From contig NC_085866.1 of assembly GCF_034702125.1 (NCBI RefSeq), positions 13,833,064-13,897,063 on the forward strand: DNA of 64,000 nt, in the 5' to 3' direction. Shown piece after piece: positions 44,626 to 64,000 of the stretch (the first letter of the stretch is position 1; every line of letters begins with the position of its first letter). The notes below the pieces were generated by a model, which searched no databases, was not told the DNA's origin, and saw nothing but the letters and a program-made list of their open reading frames with translations. This DNA comes from Engraulis encrasicolus (lineage: Eukaryota > Chordata > Actinopteri > Clupeiformes > Engraulidae). Both the position numbers and the translations under genes were made by a program.

Positions 44626-46264
44626 ATGGCATTTTTCGGCGTGACTAACTGTGGATACCAAAATCCTATTAGGGATCGAATGCTATCTAAAAACACCGAA
44701 GGTAAAGTTTGATGCATTTTTTTTGTACAATTTAGCTGTGGCAGTACAAGGTGATAGTTACTTAGGCAAGTGGCGTTTCCTGAAGATTAGCATGAGTGAG
44801 GAGAGGAGCTTATAATGTGTTTATAATGTATACGTGTTTGTAGACAATTATGTATAGGCCTAATACTATCTCAATGTAGGCTTGTCTTTTTTTCCTGTAA
44901 TGCCTATAGTCGTCACGTCTACCACTTGTAACGCTGCTATCATTCTCAAATATATTCTCATTACACCTTTACTGTTGTATGTGTCTGCCTGAGTACCTCC
45001 AGTGGGTTTAAATATTTCTATTGTATAGAATTATAGCATTTCATATGTAGTAGCCTAGTTTATTTTTAAAATGTGTTTTATTAGGCTATACTTTTGTTGA
45101 AGGAGCATCTTTAAATTTCATTCTACTCTTTATAATGACATCACATTCTTATTCTTCCTCAAATTCTTTTCTAAACCAACCCCCTAACCAATAATTGAAC
45201 ATAAACCACATTTAATGTGATGTGGAGCAGGTCCTGGCAGTGTGCTGGCATTGCCCCCTATCTGCCCCGCGAGGAGACCATCCTGCAGCGACACATGCAC
45301 TGTCTACAACCAGCCCCAGACTCTCCCCTACAGCTCCGACCTGCACCGGGGCAGCCATCTGGGCTACAGGGAAATGCTGAAACGTCACAAGACACCGAGA
45401 TGTAAGTAACGTACTCCCACGGCCCACGGGAAAACCAAACCATCACACAGGGCTCTAAATTAGCACCTGCCAACCGGCCAAATGCTGGTGACAATTCAGG
45501 TTGGCTAGTTAGTAGAAAAGAAAACTTACCAGCCACTTTGACCCATTAGTTTGTATACGTTTAGCTAGTAGGATTGACATGTTCAAACCATTTTGGGCGG
45601 ATGATGAAAAAAGTCAATTTACAGCCAGCTGCGCACATGCACTTTGAAATCAGTTTGAAATCACGTTATACTGTATGTGACAGTCCCATGTGTACAAAAC
45701 ACGGTTGTGCCACCTACATGTACATGTTCTGTTTTATTGTTGAACAGCTCCTAATCAGGTGTATGTAATGCCCATGACTGACATCCAACATTACGGATGG
45801 CTGTTGCCCAATTCTGACCAGTGGAGAAGGATTCGCAGGTTCCCCCGCAGGCACAGTGAGATGACCAGGTAAGAGTCTGTCCTAAAAAGGGAACAGTATT
45901 CTATTTTTATTCTTTTATCTTGAATGGTTCCCTTTTGGCAGTAGCATTTGCACAACTCTGCATGTAGTCTGCATTGAAAGAAAAGGGTGCCTTGTACTAT
46001 TTTTAATCTTAACACTTGGATGAGGCAGCCCCCGATAATCACATGCCTCAATGACAGGTGGTTAGATTTCATACCACTTTCTTCCAAATGCAGATTCTTA
46101 CATTTTACAGTGCCAATATGGAACAGCACCTTGATACATGTTTTAAAGCTTAACTAAATGACCTTGAAAAGAGTCAACACATTCAAGTTCACAATGCATT
46201 CTTCTTGCTCCTCAGATTCGTCATGGATATGTCAATGACTAACCGGGAGTTCAGCTTGTTTTGA
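44626..46264 (+). CDS. spmip11: Sperm microtubule inner protein 11 (TEX49)
   Basis: Small testis/sperm protein, known as TEX49/SPMIP11, associated with the inner wall of sperm axonemal microtubules. Four exons join in frame on the plus strand with GT-AG introns: 44626-44701, 45231-45401, 45748-45868 and 46216-46264, giving 138 residues. The N-terminus MAFFGVTNCGYQNPI, the central LPPI, the PNQVYVMPMTDIQHYGW block and the C-terminal MTRFVMDMSMTNREFSLF match the order and spacing I know for human TEX49 (MAFF..GYQN; PNQV..VPLTD; MTRFMDHSILNDRTFSLY). Exon 2 could also start at 45228 (tandem acceptor), adding one residue. No membrane segment or signal peptide. Head to head with galnt6 and tail to tail with adcy6. 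Assignment is from recalled similarity. Confidence 0.85.
45453..45615 (+). repeat. Dispersed MITE copy (CTAAATTAGCACCTGCCAA family)
   Basis: Same family as 26808-26958; begins GGCTCTAAATTAGCACC. In the second intron of spmip11. Confidence 0.7.
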
Positions 46265-46298
46265 GCTTAACAACTCAAAAATGAATGTATAAATGGTC

Positions 46299-46304
46299 AA
46301 TAAA
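46299..46304 (+). promoter_or_regulatory. spmip11: spmip11 polyadenylation signal
   Basis: AATAAA 35 nt after the stop codon on the plus strand. Confidence 0.6.
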
Positions 46305-47024
46305 TCACTCTACATAATAGCAGAAATACATTCAGTTATATTTTTCTACCTTGCACCTTTATCAATTATTTATGTATCACTATTTGTCAAACTGTAATGA
46401 CATTGGCTCATTGTTTTTTTTGTGACTACCTGTTTTAAACTGCCTGTATAAAGTGACCTTGCCTAGGACCACACGTGAAGGGGTAGAAGAATTTTGGAGT
46501 TCCACGTCAGTTAAAAGTATAATGAATTAAAGTATGAAAGATTGATACCAATATCTAGTCAACAAATAAAGTGGCTGAGAAGTTGGTATATTTAATTTCA
46601 CTGTCTCTTTTCTTTCTTGCTTTGTCCTGTGGACAATGCGAAATGAGCTGTATGTAAAGGAGTTGATGGGTAATGGGGCGGAGATGGCGTCTTCATTACA
46701 GCGACTGCAAGGGAGACTGTCAACAGGTACACCCACCTCAATGCAGCGTGTGAAATATTTAAGGGCCCAGTGTGTCTAAGTTAGGCTTCTTCTGTTACTC
46801 CTCCTCCACTGGAACAAAAAAAAATGGACACTAGACCAGAGCCACCTAACTAACCGCTAAACCCAGCAGCCAGCTATATGTGCATAGAGCCAAAACAAAT
46901 CATTTGCTTGCAACAAGAAAATGAGAAAGTAGACAAGTGTGTGGACCTGATGGGGTGGGGGAAAGGGTACGCACACAGAGAGAAGGATACTCGTTAGATG
47001 AAAAACAAAATTAAAACAGACACT

Positions 47025-50000
47025 TTTATTTTTTTTTCTTCAAGGGGAAATGTTATGGTTGTCAGTCTTTTTTTTTTTCAACTTTCATCTGCAAAAAAAG
47101 TTGAAATGCTTATCCCTTTTCTAGTCCTTTGACTAAAGTAAAGGAGAAAAACAAAACAAAGCAAAGCAAAACAAATGAAAAAAAAGGAAAAGAAAAGATG
47201 ATCAGGGTTCTTCATGCCCGATCTACGTAGACACAGAGGCCCCAGTGTGTTTCTTCAGTAGTCGTAAAATACTTCATCAAATCTTTCTTTTAAACCCCCC
47301 CCCCCCCTTCCCCTCGTCTCAGCTCAAGGTCATGAAACCCCCTCAATGCTAACCTGTGACCTCCCCACAGTGCTTGTGTGTAAATGTGCTTTGTGGCCCT
47401 TGCAAGGTCTGATGGTCCACAGCACAGCAGTGTCCTCCCTCAGCAACACTGGTGGTGTAACGGAGTGGCAAAGGCACAAGCCGCCCGCCGCGTCCGTTTG
47501 GTACAAACTTGATCAACGGTCACGATTAGCCAGTGAAGTGAAGTGAGGTGGAGCTGTCACGAGATGCGGTAGGGTGGGCTGATTAAAAAAACATAAAAAC
47601 AAAAAAAAACCAAATACAAACAAACAGTCAAAAGAAGTAAACAGAGCAAAAAACCAAAACGAACAACAACCAAAAAAAGCCTATACAGTAATATTCTCCC
47701 AGTGCAAGAACAAATGCTCTGTGGTAGCTTACAGCCATTAAGCTGTTGTAATACGCACACTCTGGCAGGAGACAATACTTCTTTTCCCCTTCCTCTCTTT
47801 ATCTGTCGCTCCATCTCTCTCTGGACGTCTCTCTCTCTCTCTCTCTTCCTGGCAGGGAGGCACTGTTGACATCCCTCAATGAGGGGCGCTGATCATTTAA
47901 GGCAAATCCATCTCGTCGCACACATGCAGCGCCGCTGCCGACAGCTCACCACCACCACCATCTCAGTGACGGACAGACCACTACAGCTCTTCCCAAAAAC
48001 ATCACTCTGTGTTTTAGTGTCTTAACAAGAAGCCGCATGCTGCCATAAGTTAAGATAGCAGCATTTTGTTTTGTTTTCCTCATCACAAAAAAAAAAATAC
48101 CCTTCAGGTCAGAAAAGCTATCAACTCTCCTGGTGGCCTTATTTAGAAGAAAACAAAATGCGTGATTAAAATCATGCAAGGAAACATGCTTGATATTTTT
48201 TTTTCTCTTCTCTTTGTGTGTGTGTGGTGTGTGCCAGGGAGGACAGACGTCTGGGGCTTAAAAAATACTGTTCAACTGGACTCTTGACTCTTGGGAGTTG
48301 ATCAGTTGGTACCATGTGAGCTTGGGCTTATTAGCTAAGCATATCGGTAGCGCTCCGGCCCCCTTTTGTTCCTGCCTTCACCATGGAATGGAATCGTAAT
48401 CATCAATGCATAATAACAACCATAAGAAGAAGTCAAAAATAATGAATACAGAGATGATACAAAATACCCGACATTGAAAACTCAAAACAAACAAACAAAC
48501 AAAACAAACAAAATGCTGAAGATACCACAATCAGACATGCTTTAGAGCAGTTAGGTTTGGCAAGAAAGCAGTTTTGTCGTATCATAGAAACCTCACAGTG
48601 AAAAGAGATATGCCCCTTCAAGATAACAAAGCACAGTATTCAGTCATAATTTATAGATTTCTTATATATTTCTTTCTTTTTTAGAAAAAGAAGTCTCTCT
48701 TATAGGAATTCAAATGCAACAAACTGTGTGGTACCATTATATCCAATACCGTGGCTGTCTTCACTCCCCGTGTCTCAGTACGGTCTATTTCTCTTGCGCT
48801 CGTTTCACTCGCAATGTTAGTTGAATTTTTGTAGCCAAAAAAGAAGAAGAAGAGGAGATTCCAGATGGAACGTGACAGACTGGAGGACTGACTGGAGATG
48901 TGTTACTGGACGTGCCCAGTCAAAGGTCCATGGAGGAAGGTGCCCTGGTCTCCTGCCACCCTGGCCCCAGTAGGGGTGCTGGAGGTCTGGTCCTGCCCGA
49001 GGTCCCTGCCTCCTGGTAGGCTCCAGACCTTGATGTACGGTACGCTCCCCACATGTGGCCGAGACACGGACGGTTGTCACTCCTCTATCCAACCAAGAAG
49101 AGTGTGGAGAATATATGGATGGACAAAAAACACCCTTCTCCTCCTCCAACGAAAAAAAAAAACCAACAACAAAAAAAATCATCCAGCTTCCTTTTTAAAG
49201 GCTTCCAATGCCTAAAAGCTTGGAACACAAATAATGTTGAGGTGTTTCAAGCATTTAAGTATATAATACTCCGTCAACCATCAATGAAGACATTGCTGTG
49301 GCCGTAACGAGCAACAAAAGTGAGGGAACTAAACACAGGGGAGGAGAGAGATCACAGGGCATACACTTCAATTCCAAACATCTGTGAAGTCGCGCAGGCG
49401 CAAAACCGACACGTCATTTAGATTTCTGTTAAATACTTTGGTCTTTGGTCGATATTATTTTCTCTTCAATTTATACATATATCTCTAAATACTTTAAATA
49501 CACATATACATCTGTACATACTCATTATGTACTGTATATATGTGCACGTGTTTCTTCAAATGTTTTCCCCATAAAAGATTTTTTGCACAAAACATCAAGA
49601 TTTTTTAAAATAAATAAGGAATTATGAAAAATTTGCAGTAAACAAGTACCTGTAGTCATAATCCAAAATAAAAAGAAAACGAAACAAGAAAACATGGTGA
49701 AAAAAATGGATGCCGCACAAAAATAGTCGAGAGAGAGAAAAAAAAGCCTTATGTACAGCATTTTTCTTCATCGGCTGAAGGCCTTTTTAAGTTAAATAAA
49801 CAGACTTTGCATCTTTCAAAAAGCCTGAGAGAGCGACTTTTAAAAACTACATAACAATCGTCCTTGGATGTGTCTGCCCCCCACTGGTGAGCTACGACAC
49901 GACAGCTTTCCCCTCTCAACAGCATTGTCTCATCGTCCTTTCTTTCACTTCTTTTGTTTTCATCAATTTCTGTTTCTTTTCTTCTTCTTTTTTTCCCTTC

Positions 50001-50189
50001 AAGTGGTGGCATGGCTACAGGTTTTGACATTTGGGCTGTGGTGTGGTGTGGGAGTGGGGTAGGTTTTCGATTAGCTCTTCCTCCACCAACACCAACCCTT
50101 GACTTTAGCCTTGGGGATGGCTAGGAGAGCGGATGAAAATCTGCTTTCATGGTAAGTAAGTAAGTGTGGCGACCGCTAGCTAGCCGGTG
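47025..50189 (-). other. adcy6: Probable adcy6 3' UTR
   Basis: About 3.2 kb downstream of the adcy6 stop codon with no exon of another gene. It has many short A/T homopolymers. It ends at a minus-strand AATAAA (47025-47030), the most likely polyadenylation signal noted. The boundary is inferred; internal signals could be used. Confidence 0.45.
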
Positions 50190-61322
<11,133 letters not shown>

Positions 61323-61329
61323 CTGCAGG

Positions 61330-61408
61330 AGGGAGAGGAGGGAGAGATGGGGGAGGGAGAGAGAGGTGGGGGAGGGAGAGAGAGGTGGGGAGTGAGAGAG
61401 GGACAGAG

Positions 61409-61450
<42 letters not shown>

Positions 61451-61481
61451 AAAAAGGGGAGAGAGATAGGAAAGGGGAAGA

Positions 61482-61536
<55 letters not shown>

Positions 61537-61640
61537 GATGGGGAGACAAGGTTGGAGAGATGGTTAGAGATAAAGAGTGGAAGATGATAGAGAGGAGGCA
61601 GTGAGAGAGGATGGGAAAGATGCAAATATAGGTACAGATT
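61330..61640. repeat. GA-rich compound microsatellite at adcy6 acceptor
   Basis: Several GA arrays (notably 61412-61446 and 61486-61530). On the minus strand this CT-rich tract leads into the acceptor of the adcy6 exon starting at 61322. Confidence 0.9.
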
Positions 61641-61875
61641 AAATGATGAAGAGATGAGAGATCAGGAGGAGATGGAAGAGTAAACAACATGGTAAACAGA
61701 AGGAGCAGAAGAACGAAGCGGTGACATAGGACAGACAGGATAGTCCAAACAGAAGCAAATCTGATTAGACTCCATGTTATTGTCCCAGTTAAATGAATTA
61801 TGTACTGTTTAACAAAGTATGACACGGCATGTAGCATTATGTATTTGCATTGTACCATAGGGTTAGGGTTACGCT

Positions 61876-62358
61876 AGGGCAGTGGTAGGCAATTAGGTTT
61901 GGACGCGGGTCGATCATTATTCTGACAAGGCCATCGCGGGCCGGCCAGGCCATTGTTTGTATTATATTGAAAATAAATGTTATTTAACATGAATGCAATT
62001 AATTTCATGTAATGTGATAATGTGCCACTAATAATATGCAGACTGCTGCATATCCTGCCATCTCTCTCATAAAAAGAGTGACTTGCCTTAGCAACCTGCC
62101 GTAACTAATGTATACAATTGGCAGTTGTTTATTGTCATAACGTGTTTCATTAGCTGAGGACTGCTAGCTATCAGTGCAACATTTCCGAATGCAGGACAAA
62201 CAAAGGCATGGAACTAAAACTGTCTGCATTTTTTTTTTCAAATAGTCTACTTGACTGCAGTCACTGCACTGCACTGCTATGTGCTGCATCTTGCGGGCCA
62301 AATATAATTGATGGCGGGCCAGATTTGGCCCCCGGGCCGCTAATTGCCTACTCCTGTG
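61876..62358. mobile_element. hAT-like MITE (CAGTGGTAGGCAATTAG termini)
   Basis: The left CAGTGGTAGGCAATTAG and right CTAATTGCCTACTCCTG ends are inverted, with further inverse GCGGGCCGG/CCGGGCCGC blocks inside. About 480 bp, non-coding. Confidence 0.75.
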
Positions 62359-62548
62359 CTTGGGACACATAACAGGCGAAACGAGCAAGGCAAAGAGAGG
62401 TGAAATTCAGTGTTCCATTCTGACAGCTCAAACGTCATCAGGTCCTCGTGGCGAATCAAATCGAATGAAACGTTTGTGCTGTTGATTTGATTGGCCGACG
62501 CACGTGAACTTCGCTCCCCATTTGCATAGTATTAAACTTGGTTGAATT

Positions 62549-62971
62549 TAGAGATGTACAGGATCCAAGATCCGGTTCCGGATCCGGCAGGATAATAGGG
62601 TTTTTCAGACTATCCGGATCCGGCAGGATCTTAAGCAGTGGATCCGGTATCCGGCAGTTACCTAAAAGTCAGGATCTGGGGCATCTCTACTTTTTACGTA
62701 GCCTAGGCTTTTCAGTCAGTCTTTCACAACTCCAATCGCTGCATGGAGTGAAAGCCCTTTGGAAGCGGCCGTTGAAGGCAGTGTGGCAGTAAGCCAATGA
62801 GTCTTAAAAATAGTTTGCGCCAACGTAATAAAAAGGGCCCACGTATGCGAGTTGGCTATGTGTTTCAACCCTTTCGTAGGATCCGGTATCCGGTTCCGGA
62901 TCCGGCAGGATCTTAAACAGTGGATCCGGTATCCGGCAGGATCCTAAAAATCAGGATCCGGTGCATCTCTA
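62549..62971. mobile_element. hAT MITE with 8-bp target duplication
   Basis: Exact flanking duplication GTTGAATT (62541-62548 and 62972-62979). Termini TAGAGATGTACAGGATCC and GGATCCGGTGCATCTCTA are inverted repeats with two mismatches. The subterminal regions carry multiple GGATCCGG copies. 423 bp with no coding frame; an 8-bp duplication is diagnostic for hAT-type insertion. Confidence 0.93.
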
Positions 62972-63489
62972 GTTGAATTATTTCACTTCGCTTCGCTCCT
63001 GTTTGCTTGCCTTAACCTCCCTCATAGGAATGAATGGAGAAGTTCGCTTCGCTTGGCCAAATTTGCGTTGTATGTGTTCCTAGGGTTAGAGTTACGGTTA
63101 GGTTTGTGGAGTGTTACTATAATATACCATATTGAAACAGCACATGTATATACACTAAAAGGAGGAAACTTAAAAACTGTCACCAGAAAAAAGCTGAAGG
63201 AAAAAAAATGTTCAACCCTGGTGTGTTTCCCAGGCCTCAAACACAGCTGTCTAGCCTCGCACTGGCAACTGTGCAGTTGGCCATATTCACCAATACTTCT
63301 GGGGTGCATTTCTCTGAGCCAAAGTTGCTTACTACATTAGCTACTTTGTTGTTTTCAATGCATTTTCCCATTGGCAACTATCGAAGTTGCTAACAAGCTA
63401 ACAACTTCCCTTTTGAGAAATGCACACCTGTCTTGTACCCTTTTTCTGTCTCAACAACAACAACAACACACACAAACAAACAAACACAC

Positions 63490-63528
63490 ACACACACACG
63501 CACGCACGCACGCACGCACGCACGCACA
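63490..63528. repeat. (CA)n-(CGCA)n microsatellite
   Basis: CA run passing into CGCA tetramers. Confidence 0.9.
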
Positions 63529-63720
63529 CTACAATGCAACACTGCACAGCTCTGGTCTTGTGGTCTATGCTGCTGTAAAAGACACTGTCCTCAGTGTTTC
63601 TGAGAACAGGCGCTTAACATTACAGAGGCTACTACAGTGACTATAAAGTACAGTGTAGCTGTAAACATGGAGGCTCTCTTTCTCTCTCTGTCTGTTTACT
63701 GCATGTCAGAGATGCCATTA

Positions 63721-63723
<3 letters not shown>

Positions 63724-63775
<52 letters not shown>

Positions 63776-63783
63776 CCTTTCTG

Positions 63784-63810
<27 letters not shown>
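63724..63810. repeat. (CT)n microsatellite
   Basis: Two CT arrays separated by CCCCCTTTCTGC. A flanking block (GTCAGAGATGCCATTAA and GTCAGAGATGGCATTAAG) occurs on both sides, a local duplication. Confidence 0.9.
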
Positions 63811-63814
<4 letters not shown>

Positions 63815-64000
63815 GTTGATGTCAGAGATGGCATTAAGATCTCTCTGCCCCCCTCTTTCTATACTGATGTCATGTAGATGCCATTAAGTTCTTGAGAAGA
63901 AGGGTAGTAAACATAAAAATATTTCCCACAGCCACTTACTTACAATGGGCAGTAAAACTAAATACCAAATATTTTTACATGTATGGGATTTTAAATGAAG

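Larger units (their letters stand above)
62980..64000. other. Right-edge region, probably adcy6 intron
   Basis: No exon of adcy6 or another gene was recognised between 61323 and the end. It is most likely intronic, because the upstream adcy6 exons must lie further right. Confidence 0.5.

Overview
The window is vertebrate, almost certainly teleost fish, nuclear DNA. Genes are split into short GT-AG exons whose lengths and phases match vertebrate orthologues; introns and intergenic DNA are full of long (CA)n/(GA)n microsatellites, tRNA-derived SINEs, LINE fragments and many short inverted-repeat (MITE) transposons; and there is a canonical nuclear tRNA-Glu gene. The species cannot be named from sequence alone. 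Most long open frames are translated dinucleotide repeats (His/Thr, Cys/Val, Leu/Ser, Arg/Glu runs), not genes.

Layout: 1-5130 is microsatellite-dense, with two possible core promoters (about 1365-1440 and 2400-2546) but no recognisable coding exon. 6700-9097 (-) nudt16, U8 snoRNA/RNA-decapping Nudix hydrolase, 4 coding exons. 9690-12789 (-) naa10, catalytic subunit of the NatA N-terminal acetyltransferase, 8 exons. 13216-13287 (+) tRNA-Glu(TTC). 16494-30728 (-) g6pd, glucose-6-phosphate dehydrogenase, 12 coding exons, 513 residues, with a non-coding first exon and CRE-containing promoter near 31856-31960. 32521-42844 (-) galnt6-like polypeptide GalNAc-transferase, 10 coding exons, 630 residues. 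44626-46264 (+) spmip11/tex49, a small sperm microtubule protein, 4 exons, arranged head to head with galnt6. 50190-61322 (-) the 3' part of adcy6, a membrane adenylate cyclase (second transmembrane block and C2 catalytic domain); its 5' exons lie beyond the right edge, and its long 3' UTR (to about 47025) converges tail to tail on spmip11.

The genes do not form a pathway; they are independent housekeeping or signalling loci. All but spmip11 and the tRNA lie on the minus strand. No undescribed multi-gene system is apparent. The interesting signal is transposon and microsatellite traffic across the introns: a hAT MITE with exact 8-bp target duplications, three TTAA-flanked piggyBac-like MITEs (one an 840-bp near-perfect foldback), a candidate solo LTR, a SINE split by a later MITE, a 660-bp repeat shared by introns of two genes, and several insertions or microsatellites lying against splice sites. 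Also notable are a duplicated fragment of an adcy6 exon and two adcy6 micro-exons that each carry an N-glycosylation sequon.
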